From Flavobacterium cerinum (GTDB lineage Bacteria; Bacteroidota; Bacteroidia; Flavobacteriales; Flavobacteriaceae), in NCBI RefSeq assembly GCF_024496085.1, contig NZ_CP101751.1, positions 2,294,001-2,358,000 on the forward strand: 64,000 bases of DNA. The letters run 5' to 3'. Below, piece by piece: positions 44,647 through 53,598 of this stretch. Each line of letters opens with the position of its first letter. The first letter of the stretch is position 1. The translations under genes and the position numbers were made by a program. A model generated the notes under the pieces. That model was not told where the DNA came from, searched no databases, and worked only from the letters and a program-made list of their open reading frames with translations.

Positions 44647-45678
44647 TTAATTATTTGGGATTAAAGTTCTTCCGCTACGTCTGGAAGTAAATACACTGTT
44701 ACCGCCATTATTTCCTTTGCTTCCGGTGCTGGTTACCAGTAAAATAATAATCACGATTACAAAGTCGAGCAGAATACATCCGGCCAGTACAACAAACTGA
44801 TACATGCCGAAATTGGTAATCGCGTGTTCAAATGCATAACCGATTTTTCCGACATCCTGTGTTTTGGAAAATACGGGTTCGAACTTAAATTTATTTTCAC
44901 CCAATACGGTATGCGCCCGGCTTCCCAGTTTATTGTATTCGGATAGCGATTCGTCAATTAAACCCTGTGAGAGATCGTCTTTTTCTTTTTTGGATAATAA
45001 AAGCAGGTCCTGGATTCGTTTGTTCCACTTTAATACGGCGTTATTGATATCGGCTTTTAATTCTCTTTCGTCTGGGGAAAGAGTAAGTAACATATTGTCA
45101 ATTTGTTTCCCCATTCGTTCGGCTAAGTCGTCATAATCGTTACCAACAGGAGTAAGATAGTCGATTTTTTGCCCTGTTAGTTTTTCGAGATCTTTAATCA
45201 ATACTTGTGCCCGTGGACCAATTCCTTTCTTGGTATCTTTTATTTGTTCCATCAATTGTTTCTTTTTAATCTCAATTTTTTGGAGTGTTTCTTTTGATAG
45301 ATTGCCATAGTCTAACTTGGATTGAACATCGGTTTCCAGATTGTTAAACTTTTCATTGATTTCGCGCAATTCGGTCGTGTAGATATCCGTTCGCATAAAA
45401 CGGGTGTAGAGCGCGTTAAAATTGGCAATAAAACAAAAGGATGCAATAAAAATATAGATCCATAATAAATTGGAAGTGGGTTTGCCTTCGGATTTCGCCG
45501 ATCGTAACATCCAACATAAAAAGAGTAATAAAAGTGAAAGAACTAAGGCGATCACAAAGGATGCCGGACCGAAAATTTGTTGTAAACCAAGCCAGGTTTG
45601 GTAAAAACTGACACTGATTAATAAAACGGCAAGTATCGCCAGAAATAAGTCGGTAACTGTAATGGATTTTTTGCTCAT
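44647..45678 (-). CDS. Membrane coiled-coil protein, first gene of the GTPase triad
   Basis: 343 residues. Three N-terminal hydrophobic segments (about 10-28, 36-58 and 72-90), then a ~190-residue helical region with long K/E-rich stretches (IKKKQLMEQIKDTKK, LDYGNLSKETLQKIE), and a fourth hydrophobic segment at ~297-323 (FVVLAGCILLDFVIVIIILLV) before a short Ser/Arg/Asn tail. It is the upstream gene of the GTPase operon. No family recognised. The topology places the helical domain on one face of the inner membrane; which face is not clear. Confidence 0.75.
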   Translation of the reverse strand: MSKKSITVTDLFLAILAVLLISVSFYQTWLGLQQIFGPASFVIALVLSLLLLFLCWMLRSAKSEGKPTSNLLWIYIFIASFCFIANFNALYTRFMRTDIYTTELREINEKFNNLETDVQSKLDYGNLSKETLQKIEIKKKQLMEQIKDTKKGIGPRAQVLIKDLEKLTGQKIDYLTPVGNDYDDLAERMGKQIDNMLLTLSPDERELKADINNAVLKWNKRIQDLLLLSKKEKDDLSQGLIDESLSEYNKLGSRAHTVLGENKFKFEPVFSKTQDVGKIGYAFEHAITNFGMYQFVVLAGCILLDFVIVIIILLVTSTGSKGNNGGNSVFTSRRSGRTLIPNN

Positions 45679-45892
45679 ATGCTATTGTTTTGATGAATAT
45701 TGAATATGCTTTATCGGTTGTAAACTTAGAATGGTATTTATGGGATTCCTTACGGATTTCCGTAATCGGTGTTTGAAGCGCTTTAAAACCGTGTTTTTTA
45801 TGTTGAAATAAAAAGAATAGTATCAGAATCTTCCCGTTTTGATCAAATCTAAAACAGGTATTTGTACGTTCACGGTACCAAAAGTTATGCTG

Positions 45893-45900
45893 TAAGTTTG
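45893..45900 (+). promoter_or_regulatory. Possible -7 box of the patatin gene
   Basis: TAAGTTTG matches TAnnTTTG, 56 bases before the patatin ATG. The nearest upstream TTG is too far (28 bases), so only the -7 part is supported. A 6-bp hairpin CCTGTT/AACAGG lies just downstream (45905-45921). Confidence 0.35.
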
Positions 45901-45955
45901 ATAGCCTGTTATGTAAACAGGAGTTAACCAAATCGAACAACTAAATGCTATAACG

Positions 45956-47089
45956 ATGAACAAAGTCATTATTTTAACAATAGACGGCGGAGGGATAAAA
46001 GGAATTATCCCGGCCTATTTTCTTCAGGAACTGGAAAGTCAGTTAAATAAAAGCTGTTATGAAATCTTTGATATGATCGGCGGAACCTCTACCGGCGGAA
46101 TTATTGCAACCGGATTAACGTCGCCGATACAAAACGGCCAACCCTTTACAGCCAGTGAAGTATTCAACATTTATCAAAATGACGGTAGTAAAATTTTTGT
46201 ATCGCAATTTTCAGCAGACGATTATGCGGAATATTACGGCGATGACGGAACCGGAAACGGAATTGAACCTTTTTTACAGCAGCAATTCGGAACATCCACA
46301 TTGAGTGAGGCGCAGGCCAATATGCAAAAGCTGGGCGGAAGAACCAAACATGTTTTTACAACCAGTTATACGATTAACAGTAGCGGTAATGCAATACCGA
46401 ATCCGGTTATGGGAAAAGATTACGGACCGTATTTGTTTAATTGGAAAGACGCTGCTAATGCGGCCGATGACTATAAAGTATGGGAAGCAGCCCGGGCAAC
46501 CAGTGCTGCGCCGACGTATTTCCCGGTAGCGAATGTTGGTGGCGGACAAAATGCGAATTCAAATGCAAGCGAACGATGGGCATTGGATGGCGGTGTGATG
46601 TCTAATAATCCGACAGTATGGGCTGTTGCTGAAGCGTTTCGTACCGGAATGGCAAAAACGTTAAGCGATATTGTTATTATATCATTAGGAACCGGAACCT
46701 ATCCTTGCGGAGCCGGTTTGGTGACAGCTGATCAGGGCGGTTTAGATCCGGATAACGGAAATTGGGGTGTCGGACCATGGGCGGTTAGTAATCTGGACGA
46801 TTTATCCGGAAATGAAAACGGTCGCGGTGCAATTATCAATATCATTACCGAATCCGTACAAATGGTATCCGATCAGCAAATCACATCGATGACGGCATCC
46901 GGACTGACGTATTACCGACTGGAACCTACTATTCTTCAGGATCAATCGAAAATGGATAATATCGATCAATCGAATATTGATTCCCTGATTGTTACCGCTA
47001 CCGATTATCTGAATGGTGACGGGCAGAAAAAATTTAATGACATCGTAAGTTTATTAAAAACATTGTTGCCTGTTTCTGTAACAGCATAA
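45956..47089 (+). CDS. Patatin-like phospholipase
   Basis: 377 residues, no signal peptide. The Ser-Asp dyad and oxyanion hole are complete: D10-GGGIKG oxyanion motif, G43-T-S45-T-G47 nucleophile elbow, and D211-G-G catalytic Asp in ALDGGVMSNNPT. Predicted lipid acyl hydrolase acting in the cytoplasm on membrane phospholipids. It lies divergently from the GTPase triad with 277 bases between starts, and has its own promoter-like box. Patatins serve as membrane-degrading effectors in several defence systems, but an ordinary housekeeping lipase is equally possible from sequence alone. Confidence 0.9.
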   Translation: MNKVIILTIDGGGIKGIIPAYFLQELESQLNKSCYEIFDMIGGTSTGGIIATGLTSPIQNGQPFTASEVFNIYQNDGSKIFVSQFSADDYAEYYGDDGTGNGIEPFLQQQFGTSTLSEAQANMQKLGGRTKHVFTTSYTINSSGNAIPNPVMGKDYGPYLFNWKDAANAADDYKVWEAARATSAAPTYFPVANVGGGQNANSNASERWALDGGVMSNNPTVWAVAEAFRTGMAKTLSDIVIISLGTGTYPCGAGLVTADQGGLDPDNGNWGVGPWAVSNLDDLSGNENGRGAIINIITESVQMVSDQQITSMTASGLTYYRLEPTILQDQSKMDNIDQSNIDSLIVTATDYLNGDGQKKFNDIVSLLKTLLPVSVTA

Positions 47090-47106
47090 TAATTTTCAAT
47101 CCATAG

Positions 47107-47144
47107 AAAGCGATCTCATAATTTTATGAGATCGTTTTCTTTTT
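47107..47144. terminator. Bidirectional terminator between patatin and ketopantoate reductase genes
   Basis: Stem CGATCTCATAA / TTATGAGATCG (47111-47134) with a 2-base loop and T run. It overlaps the end of the minus-strand gene's 3' region. Confidence 0.88.
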
Positions 47145-48056
47145 AATGGCACTATACAGTTTTTGGTAAACCGGTGTCGGGATAGCATATGTCAAACCTT
47201 CGTGAACAACATATCCGATAAGGGATTCGATTTCCGTTTGTTTTTTTCCGTTTATAAAATCACTATGTAAGGATGAGGTTGCTGTAGCGGGCAGGTTTTC
47301 CTGTTTGGCTATCGTAAGCGCAATATTGTTTTCCGGTAACGAAATCTGTTTAGCTTGAGCTAAAAGACTTACTTCCGTGATAAGACGGATAAGGATGTCT
47401 TTTTTATCGGGATCCTCCAAAATAGGACCTATTGGCAAGTCATAATAGGTCGTAGCAGTAGCAATCGAAGAAACGAAAATAAATTTTTCCCAGATTACCG
47501 AGGCAATATCCGGCGTAAGTGTTGCATTAATCCCGGCTTGTATCAATCGTTGTTCCAAAACGGATAACCGTTCGTCGGAAATGGTATCAGATCCGAAAAA
47601 GAGTCTTTCGATAGTGCCGGTATTGGTAATTACACCCGGTTCTGTTAATCGGGAAACGATATAAACACATCCGTCAGCTACAATCGTGTCAGGATAATGC
47701 TGTTTGATTTTTGCAGTACTGTCCAAACCGTTTAGTAAAGGAAGGATCACGGTTTCTTTTTTGATACAAGGGTGCAATTGACTAAGTGTGGTTTCCAGAT
47801 CATAAGTTTTCGTACAAAGAATAATAAAATCGGCTTTATCAAGATCGGAAGGGCTATCACTGACTTTCTGCGGATAGGCTATAAAGGTATCAGATCCTTT
47901 GATCACTTTAAGTCCGTTATGTTGAATCGCCTTCCGATTTTCGCCCCGTACCAGGAATTGTACGGCAACATCAGCATCATTTTCAAAACGTTTGGCCATG
48001 AGTCCGCCAAAATAGCCACCGACGCCGCCGATTCCTACAATTAAAATTGCTGTCAT
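47124..48056 (-). CDS. panE: 2-dehydropantoate 2-reductase (ketopantoate reductase)
   Basis: 310 residues. N-terminal Rossmann motif IVGIGGVGGYFGGLMAK binds NADPH; FIILCTKTYDLE and LPLLNGLDS are the family's strand-loop segments; a helical C-terminal domain carries VIWEKFIFVSSIAT with the catalytic Lys. It reduces ketopantoate to pantoate for coenzyme A synthesis. It is not next to panB/panC here, and ApbA-like paralogs with other substrates exist, so the gene symbol is provisional. Confidence 0.85.
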   Translation of the reverse strand: MTAILIVGIGGVGGYFGGLMAKRFENDADVAVQFLVRGENRKAIQHNGLKVIKGSDTFIAYPQKVSDSPSDLDKADFIILCTKTYDLETTLSQLHPCIKKETVILPLLNGLDSTAKIKQHYPDTIVADGCVYIVSRLTEPGVITNTGTIERLFFGSDTISDERLSVLEQRLIQAGINATLTPDIASVIWEKFIFVSSIATATTYYDLPIGPILEDPDKKDILIRLITEVSLLAQAKQISLPENNIALTIAKQENLPATATSSLHSDFINGKKQTEIESLIGYVVHEGLTYAIPTPVYQKLYSAIKKKTIS

Positions 48057-48205
48057 TTGCTTTTGATTTGAACGAAAAATACACCAAAATATTTAGTTTT
48101 TTAGTATTATCAATCTTTATTCCGGCTTATCAATAGCTTACCGGTTGTTTATTTATTGTCCGGATGTATTGGTTCGTTATCCGAAATTGAAAGTAAGAAA
48201 ATGAA

Positions 48206-48970
48206 TCAGATCAGTTTGTTATTCATGGCATAAAACAAGGCTTCTGTAATATTGTTTACACCAAAATTTTCAAAGATTTTCCGACGATGGTATTTAACCG
48301 TATCAGCAGAAACAAATATCTTTTCGGCTATCTGATTGATACTATAACCTTGTTTGTATAGTCGTAAAATTTCGATTTCTTTTGCCGACAATTTTTGCTT
48401 TTCTTCCGGGATCCATTCTTTTCGTTTCAGATCCAGTTTCCAGATAATATTGGAACTTTGCTTACTAATTATAACGTTACCGGATTGCTGATTATCAGAG
48501 AGCGAAACGATACACAACGATTTCCATAATTTACCGTCATCGGTTAGAAAAACCGGAGTAAGCTTATGACTGATCAACATTGGTTTACCTTTTTCATTGA
48601 TCAAATGAAAATCATAGCTTATCGTATAAAGCTTACGTTCGTCATTGTTCGGTAGCTTATCGAAAAAATTAAATCCTTCCGTATTAATAATTTCAAGTAA
48701 ATTGATATCGTCTGCAGGAACGTGCTTCAGATAAAAATTATAGCCCATCTGTCGCACTTCTTCGGCCGTATGTCCGCACAAAAACAACGGATTGTCCGAC
48801 ACATATTCAAATGTCATCTCTTTATAGTCGATCACATACAAGCTTTCGTAAGTCAACCGGGATAGTGATTGTGCTACTTCAAGATAGTTCTCCAAACGTA
48901 CAGTTTCTTTTTCTGTAACGTTTTCGATGCGATTTTTATCCGAAAATAATAGCTTTTTTGTATTTCCCAT
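48206..48970 (-). CDS. PAS-LuxR family transcriptional regulator
   Basis: 254 residues from ATG 48970 (MGNTKKLLF). The longer frame to 49003 overlaps a palindrome and has no support. A PAS-like sensor occupies about residues 30-180 (LTYESLYVIDYKEMTFEYVSDNP...); the C-terminal LuxR-type HTH is LSAKEIEILRLYKQGYSINQIAEKIFVSADTVKYHRRKIFENFG. No receiver domain, so it senses directly. A near-perfect palindrome 10-22 bases upstream of the start could be its own operator. Confidence 0.88.
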   Translation of the reverse strand: MGNTKKLLFSDKNRIENVTEKETVRLENYLEVAQSLSRLTYESLYVIDYKEMTFEYVSDNPLFLCGHTAEEVRQMGYNFYLKHVPADDINLLEIINTEGFNFFDKLPNNDERKLYTISYDFHLINEKGKPMLISHKLTPVFLTDDGKLWKSLCIVSLSDNQQSGNVIISKQSSNIIWKLDLKRKEWIPEEKQKLSAKEIEILRLYKQGYSINQIAEKIFVSADTVKYHRRKIFENFGVNNITEALFYAMNNKLI

Positions 48971-48979
48971 CTGATTAAA

Positions 48980-48992
48980 ACTACACTGTAGT
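48980..48992. promoter_or_regulatory. Palindromic operator candidate upstream of the PAS-LuxR gene
   Basis: ACTACA-C-TGTAGT, perfect 6-bp half-sites around one central base, 10 bases upstream of the ATG. Candidate for autoregulation. Confidence 0.4.
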
Positions 48993-49131
48993 GTAAAGTA
49001 CAAATTAAATATCTTTCTGTTCTTTGTACAAACTTTTAGGATTAAAAGATCACTTAATTCAACACTAAATGCTAAAAAACGATGATCAGAATAATAATTG
49101 AAATAATCGAAATCATAAAAATAATAATCTT

Positions 49132-49317
49132 ATGAGTAGTAAAAAAGGGTAGCAGTTTCCTTTGGGAATCATAGCTTTGATTTTAGGATTGAGTATTCTT
49201 AAACAATTTGATTGGAAAAATGTACGATTTGAAAAACCGGCATTGGTTATTGTATACGCAATCGCCTTTTTGATGTCTGTTTACTTTATCGTTAGAAGTA
49301 TTAAAGAAAAAAAATAA
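49132..49317 (+). pseudogene. Small membrane protein gene interrupted by an amber codon
   Basis: ATG 49132 begins MSSKKG, then TAG at 49150-49152, then 54 more codons in the same frame (QFPLGIIALILGLSILKQF ... VYFIVRSIKEKK) to TAA at 49315-49317. The second part has two membrane helices and coding-like composition, so the natural codon 7 was probably TGG (Trp), one base different. Alternative explanations are start at a downstream TTG (49162) or a sequencing error. A short protein of unknown function. Confidence 0.55.
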
Positions 49318-49480
49318 TATTTATTCTACTTAGGCTCCGACTTTTATGTGGGAAATCGTTTAAGAATGTAGGTTCTATAAGGAATTACAAGGATTTTAAT
49401 CGATTTTAATATTTCACTTATTGATGAAATTTTATTTTATTTGCGCTACTCAAAATTACGCAATAATATAAAAACGATAC

Positions 49481-50098
49481 ATGATGAAATTAAAAAGAAT
49501 CTTGCTATTTCTTTTGTTAGGGATGAATCTGACATGGGCGCAACAAACTGTTAAAGTGACGAATAATTATGCGAGTGAGAACAAAGAAATTCAGGAGCTG
49601 ATCGATTTTCAAAATATCTATATCGAACAATTGAATTTTGTAGGAGCGGCACTTAAAGGAAAGTATTACGAAATAAACATACAGGAATTTAAAAACGGTA
49701 AACCGGTTCGTAAAGTCAATCTTTTTGAAGGAAGTGAATCGGATTATTTCAAAATCACCTTAGAAAATCTGTCGCTGAAATTTTTCTTTAGTATGACCGA
49801 CGGAAAATTAAAAACCTATATGAAAGGTCCCGGTTTTGGAAGTAAAAAGAGCTATTTTAAGCTGAATAATGATGCCGAAATATATGCATTAAAAGACTTT
49901 TTCGGTTCCAAAGAATCGCTGGAAATGAATATTAGTACGGGAACAGATATTCCTGTTTTTGCAATTATAACGCCAACAATGCACAAAGATGGTTCCGGAT
50001 CTTATTGTGAAGTGGTACAATCAGATGTAAAACCGGAAAATCTGGGAACTCATTTTAAAATCCCACACCACTTTTTAGTGAGCATACGATTTAAATAA
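49481..50098 (+). CDS. Secreted protein of unknown function
   Basis: 205 residues; signal peptide ending at WAQ (start could equally be the second Met, 49484). The mature part is mixed alpha/beta (IQELIDFQNIYIEQLNFVGAALKGKYYEINIQEFKNGKPV...). No domain recognised. It is followed after 34 bases by a DUF3667 gene and may share its transcript. Confidence 0.72.
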   Translation: MMKLKRILLFLLLGMNLTWAQQTVKVTNNYASENKEIQELIDFQNIYIEQLNFVGAALKGKYYEINIQEFKNGKPVRKVNLFEGSESDYFKITLENLSLKFFFSMTDGKLKTYMKGPGFGSKKSYFKLNNDAEIYALKDFFGSKESLEMNISTGTDIPVFAIITPTMHKDGSGSYCEVVQSDVKPENLGTHFKIPHHFLVSIRFK

Positions 50099-50132
50099 TT
50101 TTTTGAAATAAAATTGGTCTAAAACTTAAAAG

Positions 50133-50861
50133 ATGAACAATTGTAAAAGCTGTACAGCAGAATTAACGGGCAATTACTGTATAAACTGCGGTCAACCGGC
50201 AAAATTAAAGCGGATTGACAGACATTATATTATTCATGAAATCGAACACGTTTTGCATTTCGATAAAGGCATCTTATTTACAACCAAAGAATTGTTGATC
50301 CGTCCGGGAGAAAGTGTTCGGGAATACCTGTCGGAAAACAGAAGCCGATTGGTTAAGCCGATTATTTTTGTGATTCTGACTTCTCTTATCTATTCTTTGG
50401 TTAATCATTTTTTTCATATTGAGCAGGGATATGTTTCGTATCAGCAAGAAGCGCTGAAAGATTCGGCTATTTTTAAAATGCTGGATTGGATTCAGTCCCA
50501 TTATGGATATGCTAATATTTTAATGGGTGTTTTTATTGCCGGCTGGATAAAACTGTTTTTCAGAAAATACCAGTATAATTTTTTTGAAATTCTGATTTTG
50601 CTTTGTTTTGCAATGGGAATCAGTATGCTGATATGTGCCATTGCGGCAATTTTCGAAGGATTGCTTCAAGTGCATCTGATGCAATATGCCGGTATGCTGA
50701 TGGTGGTCTATAGTGCCTGGGCAATCGGACAATTTTTTGATAAAACAAAAGCGATTAACTACTTTAAAGCTGTTATGGCTTACCTGATAGGGATTCTTTC
50801 TTTTTATATTCTCCTTAGTATTTTAGGAATCGTAATTGATTTGGCATTAAAAAAAATATAA
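50133..50861 (+). CDS. DUF3667 membrane protein with zinc ribbon
   Basis: 242 residues. N-terminal zinc ribbon with C4-x2-C7 and C16-x2-C19 (NCKSCTAELTGNYCINCGQ), a HYIIHEIEHVLHFDKGILFTTKELLIRPGESVREYL segment that is the signature of DUF3667, then 5-6 membrane helices. The family is common in Bacteroidota and uncharacterised. Ends at a bidirectional terminator. Confidence 0.88.
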   Translation: MNNCKSCTAELTGNYCINCGQPAKLKRIDRHYIIHEIEHVLHFDKGILFTTKELLIRPGESVREYLSENRSRLVKPIIFVILTSLIYSLVNHFFHIEQGYVSYQQEALKDSAIFKMLDWIQSHYGYANILMGVFIAGWIKLFFRKYQYNFFEILILLCFAMGISMLICAIAAIFEGLLQVHLMQYAGMLMVVYSAWAIGQFFDKTKAINYFKAVMAYLIGILSFYILLSILGIVIDLALKKI

Positions 50862-50865
50862 CAAA

Positions 50866-50902
50866 AAAAGATCGGATATAATTCATATCCGATCTTTTTT
50901 TA
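50866..50902. terminator. Bidirectional terminator
   Basis: Stem AGATCGGATAT / ATATCCGATCT with a 5-base loop between A and T tracts, shared by convergent genes ending at 50861 and 50900. Confidence 0.9.
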
Positions 50903-51790
50903 TTCTGTAATCCATTTGATTAAGTCCTGTTGCTCGACAATATTCCAGGAATGAGGATGACGATCACCGTTAGCTCTGTAACCGCGATTTTTGGTTGCAA
51001 TAAATTCAGCTTGCGTACTTCCCAATTGTTTTAAACTCAGAATAGCTTGTTCCAGTTTATAAGCATTCAGATCCTGATACGTACGCTTTTTATGTGTATT
51101 CTGCCATTCCAGATCCGGTTCGCTGTAAAACCGGGTTTTTATATCTTTTAATGAACGAATGTTTTGAGTCGAATTACAGGAAACAAGATAAGGAGATAAG
51201 GCTTTGTATTTTTCGATGTTTTCATTGGGTTTGCCTAACGTATTGTCAAATAATTCCATTAGATATTGTCCTTCAGCTACAGCTTCCGCATCGACATTTT
51301 TAATTACTTCTTTTTGAGACTCATTGTATAGCGCTTCCAGGTCGATAGGAGAGTCTATAACCATAAGTCCTTTTGGCTGTGTTTGATTTTTGGTCTTTAG
51401 CATATAATCAGTGAGTAAAAGAGCTATATTGCCGCCACCTGAAAAACCACCGATATAAACATTGTCTTTAGCCACTTTATTTTGATCCAATATGCTGTTG
51501 AGTGTTTTTGCGTATTCCGTTTTTTCAGAATCTGTTAAAAACAGTTTTAGGTTGTAATTTAAAAGTAAGGTTGTAATACCGGCTTTTTCGATGTCTTTTA
51601 AAAATTTAGCTTCAGTTTTGGTATTCGCAATGTCACACGGATAACAAGGAAATAAGACCAAAACAGCTTTCTGCGGATCGGTTATTTTAAGCTCGTAATT
51701 ATCTCCTTTTACAATCTTTACGGATCGTTCCGGGGATTTACAAGCTATTAAAAACAGTACGGTAAATACAAGGAAGATGCTTTTTTTCAT
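50900..51790 (-). CDS. Alpha/beta-hydrolase-like lipoprotein
   Basis: 296 residues from ATG 51790 (MKKSIFLVF); the frame extends 9 bases further. Lipobox LIAC (Cys about residue 17). GGFSGGGNIALLL is a nucleophile elbow (G-x-S-x-G) of alpha/beta hydrolases; a late DRHPHSWN could supply the catalytic His. The CYPCD pair of cysteines after the first strand is unusual. Substrate unknown; the protein is anchored in the envelope. Confidence 0.75.
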   Translation of the reverse strand: MKKSIFLVFTVLFLIACKSPERSVKIVKGDNYELKITDPQKAVLVLFPCYPCDIANTKTEAKFLKDIEKAGITTLLLNYNLKLFLTDSEKTEYAKTLNSILDQNKVAKDNVYIGGFSGGGNIALLLTDYMLKTKNQTQPKGLMVIDSPIDLEALYNESQKEVIKNVDAEAVAEGQYLMELFDNTLGKPNENIEKYKALSPYLVSCNSTQNIRSLKDIKTRFYSEPDLEWQNTHKKRTYQDLNAYKLEQAILSLKQLGSTQAEFIATKNRGYRANGDRHPHSWNIVEQQDLIKWITE

Positions 51791-51880
51791 TATAAACAAA
51801 TACGTTAATTCGGAGACTAATGTAAGAAAAATAGGTATATGGAAATCAAATGTTTTGTTAAAGAATAAAAGGGCAAAGGA

Positions 51881-51913
51881 TTGTTAGTCGATGTAGCACT
51901 TTTCGTAAATTTG
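51881..51913 (+). promoter_or_regulatory. Promoter of the bestrophin gene
   Basis: TTG at 51881-51883, 22-base spacer, TAAATTTG at 51906-51913, about 30 bases before ATG 51944. It argues that the longer frame from 51881 is not translated. Confidence 0.65.
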
Positions 51914-51943
51914 TATGCCCTTGATGGTAAAAACGAAATTAAT

Positions 51944-52858
51944 ATGATTATACGAAAAAAAGAACATTGGTTCAGAATGCTTTTTATCTGGAATGGCTCG
52001 GTATTACCGGCGTTACTGCCTCGTTTGATTTTAATATTTCTTTTGTCGGTTGCAGTAGTCTATTTCCACGGTGTTATATTTTCGTTTAAAATACCGCTTA
52101 ATACCACGCCGTTAACATTGTTTGGTTTTGTATTGGCATTGTTTCTCGGATTTCGGAATAACGCCAGCTATGATCGCTTCTGGGAAGGACGAAAACTTTG
52201 GGGCGCTTTACTGAACACTACTCGCTCACTAACACGCCAGGCATTAACATTGGGAGAAAATATTGATAAAACAGCGGTTTATGAATTCGTACAATTGTTA
52301 AGCGCCTTTAATTATGCATTAAAACATCAATTGCGACATACCGATCCGATTGCGGATTTACAAAAACGATTGAATAAGGAGCAATTGAATATTGTAACCG
52401 ATTCGCAATATAAACCGGCAATGATTTTGAAATTTTTAGGCGAATGGGTACAAAAAGCTAAAAAAGAAAATAAAATTGATACGATTCAACAAGCTCGTTT
52501 TGATGAAAACCTGAATAAGTTAGCCGATGTTTTAGGTGGATGTGAACGCATTCAATCAACGTTGATTCCGTATAGTTACAGTGTATTATTACATCGAACG
52601 GTCTATTTATATTGTCTGTTATTACCCTTTGCTCTGGTAGATAGTCTGGGGTGGTTTACCCCTTTTATTGTTGTATTTATTGCTTATACTTTTGTAGCTT
52701 TTGAAGCTATTGCCGATGAAATAGAAGAACCTTTCGGTACAGAAGCTAATGATCTGGCGTTAACCAGTATGTGTGAAATGATTGACACTACAATATTTGA
52801 AATGATTGATGTTCATATTGATGTAGTACCTAAATCTTCACAGAAAATAATCGATTAA
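51944..52858 (+). CDS. Bestrophin-family ion channel (UPF0187)
   Basis: 304 residues from ATG 51944 (MIIRKKEHWFRMLFIW). Four membrane segments. LLPRLILIFLLSVAVVYFHG, LTLFGFVLALFLGFRNNASYDRFWEGRKLWG and IPYSYSVLLHRTVYLYCLLLPFALVDSLGWFTPFIV are the family's core, with DEIEEPFGTEANDLAL at the end of the second half. Bacterial bestrophins form pentameric cation or anion channels. Monocistronic. The gene converges on the CPBP gene, 8 bases apart. Confidence 0.93.
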   Translation: MIIRKKEHWFRMLFIWNGSVLPALLPRLILIFLLSVAVVYFHGVIFSFKIPLNTTPLTLFGFVLALFLGFRNNASYDRFWEGRKLWGALLNTTRSLTRQALTLGENIDKTAVYEFVQLLSAFNYALKHQLRHTDPIADLQKRLNKEQLNIVTDSQYKPAMILKFLGEWVQKAKKENKIDTIQQARFDENLNKLADVLGGCERIQSTLIPYSYSVLLHRTVYLYCLLLPFALVDSLGWFTPFIVVFIAYTFVAFEAIADEIEEPFGTEANDLALTSMCEMIDTTIFEMIDVHIDVVPKSSQKIID

Positions 52859-52866
52859 TTAGAGCA

Positions 52867-53598
52867 TTAGTTGTAGCGGGAAGAATACTTCGTTTTTGTC
52901 ATTATTTTTTTGTTCCAGGTTACCAATAAGAGTATAAACAGGGAAAAACAGATCAATGACACGATGTTCATCTGAATAATAAAAGCATGCATGGCTGCTG
53001 CAACGATTATGGATTTCGTACGTAAAACAGCAAAGGTCAGGATAAAAGAAAACACAATACAAAAGGCCATAAAGATCCAGAAACCACCATATTGATCAAA
53101 GTTTTTAAAAATCAGAATATGCCATATGGCCCATAATATACCGGAAATCAGACTTTTTAAAACGTAATTTATTGTACCCGTACTTTCAATTAAATAACCT
53201 CTCCAGGCATATTCTTCCATCAGGTTATAAATAAAAGCAAAGGAACAGGTCAGTAAAGCCCACAAATGAATGTTTACACCATGACTGTTATTGATTCCGT
53301 ATATCGAATAGGCTGTGAATAAAATAACCGGAAAAAGGATACTCTTGATTTTATTGTTTCCTAAAAGTGTAATCTCTTGCTTTATACCACTAAAACGATA
53401 GGCCAGAAACGAAACAATTAAAACCACAAAACCGTGATTATAGTTAAACGAGAAAGGAATATCGGTTAGCTGAGTTAAAATCAGATTTAGAAGATTAGGA
53501 AGTTGCCGTGCCAAATAAGTTCCGATCAGAATGATACCGTAAAAGGCTAAAATAGGTAACCAGTTGACTGTTTTGATTTGTTCTGATATCTTCTTCAT
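52867..53598 (-). CDS. CPBP-family intramembrane glutamic protease
   Basis: 243 residues with about 8 hydrophobic segments. The CPBP/Abi motif MEEYAWRGYL (E-E-x3-R) and ILWAIWHI (second motif with H) are present, and a later A-x2-H-A-F supplies a third conserved His. Such proteases process prenylated or membrane peptides, or confer bacteriocin self-immunity. A TATATTTG box on the minus strand at 53641-53648 could be its -7 element. No neighbour points to a substrate. Confidence 0.88.
   Translation of the reverse strand: MKKISEQIKTVNWLPILAFYGIILIGTYLARQLPNLLNLILTQLTDIPFSFNYNHGFVVLIVSFLAYRFSGIKQEITLLGNNKIKSILFPVILFTAYSIYGINNSHGVNIHLWALLTCSFAFIYNLMEEYAWRGYLIESTGTINYVLKSLISGILWAIWHILIFKNFDQYGGFWIFMAFCIVFSFILTFAVLRTKSIIVAAAMHAFIIQMNIVSLICFSLFILLLVTWNKKIMTKTKYSSRYN

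Noticed and set aside
42502..45678. Triad as type VI secretion core or dynamin-like proteins
   Set aside because: No TssB/C, TssK or ClpV neighbours, and the P-loop protein lacks dynamin middle and GED regions; only the general GTPase and membrane features are supported.
45416..45940. 174-residue minus-strand frame between triad and patatin
   Set aside because: It overlaps the first triad gene in another frame, has no coding character, and covers the divergent promoter region.
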